From: a virus
Reading direction: 5' to 3' (one strand)
DNA length: 64,000 bases
IMG/VR virus record: IMGVR_UViG_3300025161_000004
Span: 182,769-246,768 of that record
The notes beneath the pieces are model-generated. The model saw nothing but the letters and a program-made list of their open reading frames with translations. It had not been told where the DNA came from and did no database searches. This document shows, piece after piece, positions 1 to 6,892 of this stretch (positions within the stretch are counted from its first letter, which is position 1; the number at the start of each line of letters is the position of its first letter). The position numbers and the translations under genes were made by a program.

Positions 1-653
1 TTTTTAACATCACCTCTCATTGGTTTATTGAGTGGTTTATTTTTTTTACTCTCAAAAACCTTAAGTGATGTTTGGTTTCTATTTTCCGATGCCCATTTTA
101 AATAGTCTGGATTATTTTTTGCAAAGTCCATTTCCATTTTTTGCATTTTTTTTTCAGCATCTTTTATCCATTCAAAACTACCATAGTATTTGTATATTTC
201 ATTAGCTAATACTTCACTATCTGACGAGATTTTTTTATATTCTTTTTCTGAAAAATCTCCACCTTTTGACTGATTATACTTCATTATATTTTGTTGAAAT
301 TCAAGATCAATCCATTTATCAATCAAAGTATTTGTTTCTTCTGACACATCATAATCCTCAACAATATCATATAATTCATATTTTTCATCTAAATAATTCG
401 ATAAATACTCATTAATAAACTTACCGTATCTAAACAATTTTTTAGATGCCTCTTCATCAAAGTCCAAAATTTTATATGAAGTAAATAAATTAGATAGTGG
501 TATACTTACTGGTAATGCTGCTTGTTTTCTCAGAGATTTAAATTTAATTTCCCTATTCTCACCTATCATCTCTTTAAGAAGAATTTCAGCCTCATTAAGT
601 ATTTCACCGATATTATTTAATCTACTACTTTGATTTTTTTGCATAAAACGCAT
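1..653 (-). CDS. Hypothetical late protein, C-terminus beyond window edge
   Basis: An open frame runs from ATG at 653 leftward off the window without a stop (217 codons visible). The product is charged and helical. Its N-terminus holds NIGEILNEAEILLKE, a short amphipathic helix ending in LNE, similar to the starts of several other late genes here. A late-type motif (GTATTTATA in the gene's direction, 658-666) ends 4 nt before the ATG, so the leader would be nearly absent. It is divergent from the LamG-like gene at 709. Family not recognised; probably virion-associated by inference from the promoter. Confidence 0.75.
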   Translation of the reverse strand, partial: MRFMQKNQSSRLNNIGEILNEAEILLKEMIGENREIKFKSLRKQAALPVSIPLSNLFTSYKILDFDEEASKKLFRYGKFINEYLSNYLDEKYELYDIVEDYDVSEETNTLIDKWIDLEFQQNIMKYNQSKGGDFSEKEYKKISSDSEVLANEIYKYYGSFEWIKDAEKKMQKMEMDFAKNNPDYLKWASENRNQTSLKVFESKKNKPLNKPMRGDVK

Positions 654-657
654 TTTT

Positions 658-692
658 TATAAATACTTATAAAAGGACTATTAGTATTTATG
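658..692. promoter_or_regulatory. Divergent late-type promoter motifs
   Basis: Two copies of GTATTTAT face outward: GTATTTATA on the minus strand (658-666) for the gene ending at 653, and GTATTTATG on the plus strand (684-692) for the gene at 709. The same octamer stands just upstream of at least a dozen other genes in the window. Confidence 0.55.
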
Positions 693-708
693 TGAAACTA
701 ATATTTTA

Positions 709-2685
709 ATGGAATTAAAGTGTCTTAATGATATAATTCATAATGGTTTAGCGATTCACATTGATTTAACTAATTCAAAATCATGGGATCTCAATAATAA
801 ATTTACATTAATTAGTTTAAATCAATGGAAAAATGCTAAATCGGATAACATATTTTTATATGATTTTGGTTTAACGGCATTTGATAATGGTAGAGTTTCT
901 AATATGTATGATACTCTGTCACTAACTCCAAACGATACCAAAGTTAAACTTTATAGAGTAGGTTATAACACTGAAACTGGTGGTACTTTCTATGATGGTT
1001 ATGGTATAACTGGTGTGACAGAAAATGGATATATATATGGTTTAGAATTTACTGGTATTACTGCAAATACTACATTTACTGGCGATAGTTTTGTGGGTAG
1101 ACATTTAAACCTTAATGGTGGTTATTTACAAGGATTTTTTAAATTATATAATTATAACTATGAGTTATTTCCATCAAGATTAAATGGCATTACAATTGAA
1201 ACTGTTGTTAGAATTGATGAGAATTCATACTCTAATAATGGTATTTTGTTCATGATGGGAGCTAGATCAGAAGATAAATATAATGATCCATTTTCTGGTG
1301 AGACAATTCTTTTGTCCACCTATAAAACTAAAACAGAAAAGAATGGAATTATTGAGTATCTTGATTCATATAATTCATATTCGGGAATAACTACTGGTGA
1401 AGCTAATTACTTAGCAGCATATAAAACTGGAACTACGATACCTAATGGTGTTAAAAATTTGGATAATAAATATAATGAAATTTATATTAGACAGAAAAAA
1501 AATTCTATAAATGGTAATGTTATTGCTTTACAGTTAACTACAGATGGTTATCTTGGTTTTAAATATATCGATGACGATGGAATATTACATAACCAAATAT
1601 CATCGAATAAAATTAGTACTGGTTGGACTATAATCACATTAACATTTAAACCATATGAAATAATTACTAATCCAGATTTACTCGAATGTGCTGAAAAAAG
1701 AAAGGGAGATTTAGCTGTATATGTAAATGGTAGACTGTTCTGGAAAATTAAAGAGTTTGATGAATTCTATTTTAAAAATATTAAAAATCAAAAAGAAAAA
1801 CAATTGGGTGTTCCATATAATATTTCTTGGGGTGGTGGTAGTTTTGGATTGAGACACTCATATCATTGGGATGTGAACAAGAGAATATTATATAATGGGA
1901 ATGATCAGTCATATATTAACTCTAATTTTAAATTAGATCTAAACCCATTAGTGGACTACTCGTGCATTACTACTACTGGAATGACTGGTACTTCAGCAAC
2001 AACAGGAATACAACTTCTAATGAATGATACTCTATTCTATAGTATTGATATTTGTGATCCACAAATAGAACTACCAGTCACTGTATTGGAGATAAGAAAT
2101 CTTACTGGAGTTACTCCGACTAAATCGAAATATTATATTGAATTTATACCCTCATTTGAATTATTAAGTAATAGAGATTATGTTTTATCTGCTAAGATTT
2201 ATGATACTGGAATATTCAGAAACACGAATAACTCAACTCAATTACCAACAATGAATAAAATATCGTTAGTTGTTTATGGAACTACAGATATCAATGTACT
2301 TAATGAAGTGACTTATCGTGGTACAACCCCTAATAAATGGTCTGATTTAAGTTTAAAGTTTAGATTAAAAGATAATACTGGTTTACAAACAATTTTTGTT
2401 GGGATATACATCGAATCAGATGAACCATTAGTAGATGGTTTTAGGTTATATATTGATGATTATACTTTAACGGGATCAGATAAATTATCAAAAGATTTAT
2501 CCAAAAACGATTTACTAATAGAAAATAATTTTAGTAATTCATTTGTTGGTGGATTACAAAAATTAAGAATTTATGACTATGCATTTACATCGGAAGAAGC
2601 ATTACATAATGCATATTGGGAATCAAAAAAGAATCCAAATTTAAATTTAAATGTTGTTAAGGGAGGTAGAATAATATTTAGATAG
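709..2685 (+). CDS. LamG/concanavalin-like virion structural protein
   Basis: 658 residues, rich in Asn, Tyr, Thr and Gly, with the beta-strand texture of tail-fibre or virion surface proteins. Segments such as LNGITIETVVRI (about residues 163-174) and GGLQKLRIYDYAFTSEEA (near 630) match the way LamG/concanavalin A-like jelly-roll domains begin and end in phage structural proteins; a carbohydrate-binding-like stretch also lies around 440-610. No catalytic motif seen. The late motif at 684-692 stands 16 nt before the ATG. Likely a virion surface or adsorption protein; the exact position in the particle cannot be told. Confidence 0.7.
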   Translation: MELKCLNDIIHNGLAIHIDLTNSKSWDLNNKFTLISLNQWKNAKSDNIFLYDFGLTAFDNGRVSNMYDTLSLTPNDTKVKLYRVGYNTETGGTFYDGYGITGVTENGYIYGLEFTGITANTTFTGDSFVGRHLNLNGGYLQGFFKLYNYNYELFPSRLNGITIETVVRIDENSYSNNGILFMMGARSEDKYNDPFSGETILLSTYKTKTEKNGIIEYLDSYNSYSGITTGEANYLAAYKTGTTIPNGVKNLDNKYNEIYIRQKKNSINGNVIALQLTTDGYLGFKYIDDDGILHNQISSNKISTGWTIITLTFKPYEIITNPDLLECAEKRKGDLAVYVNGRLFWKIKEFDEFYFKNIKNQKEKQLGVPYNISWGGGSFGLRHSYHWDVNKRILYNGNDQSYINSNFKLDLNPLVDYSCITTTGMTGTSATTGIQLLMNDTLFYSIDICDPQIELPVTVLEIRNLTGVTPTKSKYYIEFIPSFELLSNRDYVLSAKIYDTGIFRNTNNSTQLPTMNKISLVVYGTTDINVLNEVTYRGTTPNKWSDLSLKFRLKDNTGLQTIFVGIYIESDEPLVDGFRLYIDDYTLTGSDKLSKDLSKNDLLIENNFSNSFVGGLQKLRIYDYAFTSEEALHNAYWESKKNPNLNLNVVKGGRIIFR

Positions 2686-2687
2686 TT

Positions 2688-2894
2688 ATGGCTGAACTAG
2701 AAGAAATATACTCGGGCTGGAAAAATTATATTTTCCCAAATAAAGAAACTGAAGAATTGGCTAAGAAAAGAATCAGTATATGCTTTTCTTGTACGAATTA
2801 TAAACAAAAAATAAATAGATGTAATATTTGTGGATGCTTTATGCCAGCAAAGGTTAGATCAATAAATTCATCATGTCCACTAAAAAAGTGGTAA
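2688..2894 (+). CDS. Small Cys-rich zinc-binding-like protein
   Basis: 68 residues starting 2 nt after the structural gene's stop, so co-transcribed. Six cysteines: CFSC at about 32-35, CNIC and C at 45-50, and one near the end (SSCPLKKW). The pattern resembles the small zinc-binding proteins found beside structural genes of Bacteroidota phages. Function unknown; an assembly or structural role is a guess from position only. Confidence 0.65.
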   Translation: MAELEEIYSGWKNYIFPNKETEELAKKRISICFSCTNYKQKINRCNICGCFMPAKVRSINSSCPLKKW

Positions 2895-2895
2895 T

Positions 2896-3306
2896 TTATT
2901 GAGCAAATACCACTAAAAATGTATCTTCAAGAAATTCTATTGAATGTGTTGTGTATTTTTTTACCTTAAAGGTTTCAAATGAATTTATTATGGTAGATGA
3001 ATTTAAAAAATTTATCTTCATTTTTCCAAATAAACAAATGTATGATTCGTTAAATTCATGAACATGATTATCAATAACAGTGTCTTTTTTTATGTAGTAA
3101 ACTTTTACCCTATCATCTTTATTTGGCATGTCATTAATACATGTAAGATGAACTCCCTTATCCTTTAAAAAATCAAGTATTTTATGATATTCAGTCTCAT
3201 GAATAATACTAAGTGCATTATTAATTTGATTGATTAATAACGCTTCCTTTTTTTTTGATATTAATCTATTAGCCTTATCGATTGCTATCTCGAAAGACGG
3301 ACTCAT
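2896..3306 (-). CDS. Cupin-like small protein
   Basis: 136 residues. The C-terminal half reads as a single cupin-type beta barrel, with a potential metal-ligand set DNHVHEFNE (about 89-97) and a second strand pair ending THSIEFLED (120-128). The N-terminal half is helical. It is tail-to-tail with the plus-strand gene ending at 2894 and carries two tandem late motifs upstream. No enzymatic role can be assigned; small cupins in phages may act on sugars or as structural pieces. Confidence 0.6.
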   Translation of the reverse strand: MSPSFEIAIDKANRLISKKKEALLINQINNALSIIHETEYHKILDFLKDKGVHLTCINDMPNKDDRVKVYYIKKDTVIDNHVHEFNESYICLFGKMKINFLNSSTIINSFETFKVKKYTTHSIEFLEDTFLVVFAQ

Positions 3307-3322
3307 TTTTTTTGTATTTTTT

Positions 3323-3340
3323 TATAAATACTATAAATAC
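3323..3340 (-). promoter_or_regulatory. Tandem late-type promoter motifs
   Basis: Two GTATTTAT-type boxes on the minus strand (3333-3340 and 3324-3331), 17-34 nt upstream of the cupin-like gene's ATG at 3306. This is the only tandem pair of this motif seen in the window. Confidence 0.5.
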
Positions 3341-3376
3341 GTCAAAAAATGAAAAAAATCATACATGATAATTACA

Positions 3377-4027
3377 TCAACCATAATTTATTAGTAATTT
3401 CTTAATAAATTTTCTTTTAAATATTGGTTTTATCGTGAATTCGAAATTTTCTTTGGGTGGTGTTTCTACTATAAAGTAGTTTTTTTGATATCTATTTTTG
3501 AAAAAAGTATTCTCGGATATATCAGTTAATTCTAATACAAATAATTCATCTGAAGTAAGTTTTTTATTTAAAAAGTATTCATAATAATATTTTTTAATAT
3601 TATCTATAATTACAATATAACCTGAGTATAATGAAAAGTTGCTAACAATATTTCCATCAATATTGATTTTTGATTCAATTTCATCATATAATTTAGAATA
3701 CGATAAAAATAAACTATCGAATATTTCCTTTCCAAATTCTGCTGTTTCTACTATGTCATTTAATGATGAATCATTTATTAATGATCTATATATAATTTTT
3801 TGTTCGATTACATCTAAACCTATAATTTCTTTTTTTCCATTTTCGAAAACATAAATATTATCTAAAAAAATGTCGATATAATTTTTATTAGCAATAATAT
3901 CAATAAAATCAGGATAAAGTAATCTATGTCTGAATCGCTCTCTTTTCTCTTTTTCATAAGCAAGCAACAAATACTTCTTGTATTCAAAATCAATTGGGTT
4001 GTTTATAAGCCAACCTTTATTTAACAT
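3377..4027 (-). CDS. Hypothetical late protein
   Basis: 216 residues, basic, rich in Tyr, Phe, Lys and Ile, with no recognisable motif, signal peptide or membrane segment. The ATG at 4027 follows a late motif (GTATTTATA, 4042-4050 on the minus strand). It diverges from the aspartic-protease gene, which has its own late motif on the other strand. Expression with virion proteins is inferred from the promoter. Family unknown. Confidence 0.6.
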   Translation of the reverse strand: MLNKGWLINNPIDFEYKKYLLLAYEKEKRERFRHRLLYPDFIDIIANKNYIDIFLDNIYVFENGKKEIIGLDVIEQKIIYRSLINDSSLNDIVETAEFGKEIFDSLFLSYSKLYDEIESKINIDGNIVSNFSLYSGYIVIIDNIKKYYYEYFLNKKLTSDELFVLELTDISENTFFKNRYQKNYFIVETPPKENFEFTIKPIFKRKFIKKLLINYG

Positions 4028-4041
4028 AGATATAATTTAAA

Positions 4042-4077
4042 TATAAATACTTGTTTGATATTTTTAAAGTATTTATT
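4042..4077. promoter_or_regulatory. Divergent late-type promoter motifs
   Basis: GTATTTATA on the minus strand (4042-4050) for the gene ending at 4027 and GTATTTATT on the plus strand (4069-4077) for the gene at 4088. The plus-strand box lies inside a longer possible reading frame that begins at TTG 4055, which argues for starting that protein at ATG 4088. Confidence 0.55.
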
Positions 4078-4087
4078 TTTGTTGTTT

Positions 4088-4576
4088 ATGGGTATAGTTA
4101 GGATTTTAATAATTACACTTATCTTAACCCTAATAACAAACATATCTTTCTCACAATCGATTTCGAAAATTGAAACACCGCAATCAATTCCATTAAAAAA
4201 TTATCAACACATGTATTATATTGAAGTTTTTATTAATGGTAAAAGAGGAAATCTAATTATAGATACTGGAGCATCATTCACATTATTTGATATCACTCAA
4301 TCAGAAGAATATGGTTTTAAACCAGTCTATAGTGATTTTGATTTAATTGGTCTTGGTGGCAGAAAAAAAAGATATCAACTAAAAAATTGTTATGTTGTTT
4401 ATAAAGACTTTCCATTATTACTTAAGGCATATGGTACAGATATGAGTGAATTAGTTAAATCATTTTCTGAACATGGTTTACATATTTTAGGTATAATTGG
4501 ATCAGATTACTTTACAATGGCAAATGCAATAATTGATTATAAAAACAAAAAATTATTATTAAATTGGAAAATGTAA
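4088..4576 (+). CDS. Secreted retropepsin-like aspartic protease
   Basis: 162 residues from ATG 4088, chosen because the late motif sits directly upstream. A hydrophobic segment (IVRILIITLILTLITN) followed by SFSQS reads as a signal peptide or N-terminal anchor. The mature part has YIEVFINGKRG and then NLIIDTGASFTLFD (about 55-68), whose DTGAS is the catalytic signature of single-domain retropepsin-like proteases, followed by a Gly-rich flap (IGLGGRKKR) and the closing strand HILGIIGSDYF. Such enzymes act as dimers. An envelope location in the host is inferred from the signal sequence; the substrate is unknown. Confidence 0.8.
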   Translation: MGIVRILIITLILTLITNISFSQSISKIETPQSIPLKNYQHMYYIEVFINGKRGNLIIDTGASFTLFDITQSEEYGFKPVYSDFDLIGLGGRKKRYQLKNCYVVYKDFPLLLKAYGTDMSELVKSFSEHGLHILGIIGSDYFTMANAIIDYKNKKLLLNWKM

Positions 4577-4673
4577 TTTATATTAATTACGTACGCATAA
4601 AAATGTTGGAGTTTTGTTTTTTTATGTAAAATTTTAATTATATTTGAAGCTACAAATTTTAATAAATTTAAAA

Positions 4674-4787
4674 ATGGCAAAGACACCACCGAAACCAACA
4701 GGTAATCGTATTATAGATTTAATTACTATTGTAAATAATTCAAGCTGGATTTCTAAAGTAAAAGCAGTTCTTCTATTAAAGAAATAG
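4674..4787 (+). CDS. Small basic peptide, 37 residues
   Basis: ATG 4674 to TAG 4785-4787, encoding a peptide that starts MAKTPPKPTGNRIIDL and ends in a basic-hydrophobic tail. A TATATTTG box (4639-4646) lies upstream, typical of the host primary-sigma -7 element. The stop is 2 nt from the 3' end of the convergent tRNA-Gln gene. The PKPTGNRIIDLI opening resembles short conserved Bacteroidota peptides; function unknown. Confidence 0.5.
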   Translation: MAKTPPKPTGNRIIDLITIVNNSSWISKVKAVLLLKK

Positions 4788-4788
4788 T

Positions 4789-4860
4789 AATTCTGCTCAG
4801 ATTCGAACTGAGAACTTAACTTTCAGAGAGTTATGTGTTTGACCAATTACACCACAGAAT
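4789..4860 (-). tRNA. tRNA-Gln(CTG)
   Basis: Acceptor ATTCTGT pairs with GCAGAAT; anticodon stem TAACT/AGTTA with loop CTCTGAA gives CTG (codon CAG). T-arm TTCGAAT is canonical. Last gene of the minus-strand Pro-Pro-Gln-His-Gln operon, whose leader peptide contains both CAA and CAG codons. Confidence 0.9.
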
Positions 4861-4869
4861 AATATAAAG

Positions 4870-4941
4870 GGTGAAAGGTCGGTTACGATCCGACGACTCC
4901 ATTTTCACAGAATGGTATGTTACCATTACACCACAATCACC
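4870..4941 (-). tRNA. tRNA-His(GTG)
   Basis: Anticodon loop CTGTGAA in stem CCATT/AATGG. The gene encodes an extra 5' G (position -1, base 4941) facing C73, the tRNA-His identity element. Acceptor positions 5 and 6 are T-T mismatches and the T-loop (ATCGTAA) is divergent, so the molecule may depend on repair or editing. A Thg1-like enzyme is encoded at 54934. Confidence 0.85.
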
Positions 4942-4948
4942 ATATTGG

Positions 4949-5020
4949 ATGTCGTGGATGGACTTGAACCATCACTTTCAGAGTCAAAGTCTGAAGTACT
5001 ATTCATTATACTACACGACA
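4949..5020 (-). tRNA. tRNA-Gln(TTG)
   Basis: Acceptor TGTCGTG/CACGACA; anticodon stem TCAGA/TCTGA with loop CTTTGAC gives TTG (CAA). T-loop TTCAAGT. Third gene of the minus-strand operon. Confidence 0.9.
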
Positions 5021-5091
5021 ATATAGCTTTCAAAAAAATAATTCATATTTATCACTTCTACTTAAAGATATAACTCACATAATAAGTATTG

Positions 5092-5166
5092 TCGAGTAGG
5101 CTGGATTCGAACCAGCGACCTCTTGCTCCCAAAGCAAGTGCGTTGACCTGACTACGCTACTACTCG
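5092..5166 (-). tRNA. tRNA-Pro(TGG)
   Basis: Acceptor CGAGTAG/CTACTCG with C1-G72, the bacterial Pro identity pair; anticodon stem CTTGC/GCAAG and loop TTTGGGA give TGG. T-arm GCTGG TTCGAAT CCAGC is perfect. Confidence 0.93.
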
Positions 5167-5208
5167 TTTTATCAAATCTCTATTGATTACACAAAATCAA
5201 TATTTGTG

Positions 5209-5284
5209 TCGGGTAAGCAGGATTTGAACCTGCGATCTCCTGAGTCCAAGTCAGGCGAGAACGACCAAACTTCTCCATTACCCG
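5209..5284 (-). tRNA. tRNA-Pro(TGG), second copy
   Basis: Acceptor CGGGTAA/TTACCCG again with C1-G72; anticodon stem CCTGA/TCAGG, loop CTTGGAC, anticodon TGG. The D-loop is long. First tRNA after the leader/terminator; the body differs clearly from the other Pro copy, so this is not a recent duplicate. Confidence 0.88.
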
Positions 5285-5320
5285 ATAAATATTCAAATTC
5301 CAGCATACCCTGTAAAATCA

Positions 5321-5348
5321 AAAACCCAAGCAAATTGCTTGGGTTTTC
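5321..5348 (-). terminator. Attenuator terminator of the Pro/Gln/His tRNA operon
   Basis: On the minus strand AAAACCCAAGCAA pairs with TTGCTTGGGTTTT, followed by T-rich sequence, directly before the first tRNA-Pro. The inner 5' arm CCCAAGCAA (plus 5335-5343) can instead pair with TTGCTTGGG inside the leader ORF (plus 5395-5403), which would be an antiterminator. A perfect 9-bp hairpin (ATATCCTAA/TTAGGATAT) separates the two. Confidence 0.8.
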
Positions 5349-5373
5349 TTATAATATCCTAATTTGGATTACT

Positions 5374-5457
5374 TTAGGATATGTGTATAGTTTGCCCAAG
5401 CAACAGCTTTTGTAGCTGATGTTTGGGTTGTGGTACTATAAACACATCCATTTTCAT
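5374..5457 (-). CDS. Leader peptide of the Pro/Gln/His tRNA operon
   Basis: 27-codon ORF from ATG 5457, ending TAA at 5374. Codons 9-16 read P Q P K H Q L Q, with later Q and H, matching the tRNAs immediately downstream (Pro, Pro, Gln, His, Gln); both Gln codons CAA and CAG are used. The stretch CCC AAA CAT CAG C can pair with GCTGTTGCTTGGG further on in the leader (11 of 13 positions), which in turn can pair with the terminator's 5' arm. This is region 1:2 / 2:3 / 3:4 logic as in trp/his attenuators. The role is inferred; peptide function other than ribosome positioning is not expected. Confidence 0.75.
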   Translation of the reverse strand: MKMDVFIVPQPKHQLQKLLLGQTIHIS

Positions 5458-5474
5458 TTCTTTAAAATTTTACA

Positions 5475-5504
5475 CAAAGTTATAACTAAATACGTTAATG
5501 TCAA
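5475..5504 (-). promoter_or_regulatory. Promoter of the Pro/Gln/His tRNA operon
   Basis: Minus strand TTGAC (5500-5504) and TAACTTTG (5475-5482), with 19 nt between TTG and TAACTTTG: the Bacteroidota primary-sigma consensus. GTATTTA (5487-5493) lies in the spacer, 8 nt after TTG and 4 nt before the -7 box, exactly as in the Tyr/Lys and Phe/Asn/Cys operons. Confidence 0.7.
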
Positions 5505-5527
5505 GCAAATGGTTATAATTATTTTTT

Positions 5528-6532
5528 TTATTCTTCGAATGCTCTATCAATATCGTCGTTTCTGAGGTCATAAAAAACATCATCAGCTATTTCTTTTAAC
5601 TTCCTTCTATTTGGTTGACCAGTTAAAATACCATTAATTAAATTAACAAACTCATTATTTTCAGATGGTACTTTATAGAGTTCTTGAAGAAAATACAATA
5701 AAAAATCGGGATACCGATCCAAATATTGTTCAAAGTTATCAATAACATAATCACGTATTTTACTATAAATATCTCTACCGTTTATAATATCATCAAATTC
5801 ACTATCAATGGTATCGGTATATTTAACAAGTTCGGTGTTTTTTTCTTTATCTAATTCAAATCCTTCAATAGAGATAATTTCGAAAAGTGCTTTAGTTATT
5901 TCATGTACCAATACAGGAAATGTTTGTGCTCTCGCAATAATTCTATACACACCATTATTGTATGAGTACGTTGAAGAGCCCGCTGCCATTCCTTGCCTAT
6001 TACTCATAATAGCCATATTGGCTAGTTGATTTTTATCTGCCAAGTGATATATAATATCGTTCGACTTACCCAACTCATCATACATACTAATCAAATTAGG
6101 GTCTATGGCATCTAATCTATCCTTGAGCATGTGAAATATACCATGAGTTGACACTGCAGAACCCTGTGTAATTGCGTTAATTATTCTTCTTTTGTATGCA
6201 GGGTTTTTAAATTCATCAGGAAGGGTTTCTTTTGGTTTTCTTCTTTCGGGTGCATTTACTGTTACATTAGAGCTTAATTTTGCATCAATTTCAATACCAA
6301 ATTTCTCAATAATTGGAAATTGTTCTTTCACTAATTCGATAGCTAAATTTTCCAATTCTTCTTTATGCTGATTTTCTATCTGTTTAACTTGATGTAAATT
6401 TCTCATTACATTACTACCGAGTTGATGTAATGATTGACCTCTCGCAATTTCTTGACTTCTTCTTTTTAGATCTTGTAGATAGTTTGGATCTAAGAAGTCT
6501 TCGTAGTCAACTTCTTTTAATTGTTTTTTCAT
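5528..6532 (-). CDS. Hypothetical phage protein, 334 aa
   Basis: Highly charged and helical, with a basic proline-containing segment around residues 115-135 (PERRKPKETLPDEF). A region with NRQGMAAGSSTYSYNNG and then TFPVLVHEITKALFEI (about 180-225) is the best-conserved-looking core. VHEIT is reminiscent of, but not equal to, the zinc protease HExxH motif, so no protease activity is claimed. Its ATG overlaps the stop of the gene at 6532-6789 (translational coupling), and both share the late motif at 6815. Probably a virion or assembly protein. Confidence 0.6.
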   Translation of the reverse strand: MKKQLKEVDYEDFLDPNYLQDLKRRSQEIARGQSLHQLGSNVMRNLHQVKQIENQHKEELENLAIELVKEQFPIIEKFGIEIDAKLSSNVTVNAPERRKPKETLPDEFKNPAYKRRIINAITQGSAVSTHGIFHMLKDRLDAIDPNLISMYDELGKSNDIIYHLADKNQLANMAIMSNRQGMAAGSSTYSYNNGVYRIIARAQTFPVLVHEITKALFEIISIEGFELDKEKNTELVKYTDTIDSEFDDIINGRDIYSKIRDYVIDNFEQYLDRYPDFLLYFLQELYKVPSENNEFVNLINGILTGQPNRRKLKEIADDVFYDLRNDDIDRAFEE

Positions 6533-6789
6533 TACTTTAATTTATTAAACTTATCTGCAATTTTATTAGCGATTGACATTTCAGACGCTGTAGCAGGTTT
6601 TTTATGACCCTTAGGAGTTGGTTCAGGAGCTTTTTCTGGTGTAGGTAAACGTCTTCTAAGTGGTTTGACTTCCTTCTCTTTATCTGGAGAAGTCTCAACC
6701 TCCTTTTCCCTTTTAGGTTTTTCTGGTTTTGGATTAGTAAATTCTAATAGGGTTTCTTTCACCAATTTTTTTAATTCCTGTAATTTCAT
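6532..6789 (-). CDS. Short Pro/Lys/Glu-rich protein with capsid-targeting-like N-terminus
   Basis: 85 residues. The first 17 (MKLQELKKLVKETLLEF) form an amphipathic helix with an LLE element, followed by a disordered Pro-Lys-Glu segment and a short basic helix. The design resembles T4 internal head proteins, whose N-terminal helix targets them into the prohead and is removed after L/I-x-E by the prohead protease (established for T4). The same type of start occurs at 17518, 17838 and 21894. Late motif AGTATTTAC lies 25 nt upstream. Packaging is inference. Confidence 0.6.
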   Translation of the reverse strand: MKLQELKKLVKETLLEFTNPKPEKPKREKEVETSPDKEKEVKPLRRRLPTPEKAPEPTPKGHKKPATASEMSIANKIADKFNKLK

Positions 6790-6814
6790 AATTAAAATAT
6801 ATTAAAGTATATTA

Positions 6815-6873
6815 GTAAATACTGCTTAAATATATAAAAAATTATACTTTAAGTTATCAAAAGGGTATTTATG
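6815..6873. promoter_or_regulatory. Divergent late-type promoter motifs
   Basis: Minus-strand AGTATTTAC (6815-6823) for the gene ending at 6789; plus-strand GTATTTATG (6865-6873) for the large gene at 6893. The plus box is 19 nt before ATG 6893. Confidence 0.5.
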
Positions 6874-6892
6874 TATAGTGTTTGTACGTAAT

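Noticed and set aside
5206-5415. Plus-strand open frame across tRNA-Pro and the attenuator
   Set aside because: It is antisense to tRNA-Pro, the terminator and the leader ORF; the tRNA and hairpin explain the region.
5528-6532. Zinc metalloprotease (VHEIT motif)
   Set aside because: The motif lacks the second His of HExxH and no downstream ligand is visible.
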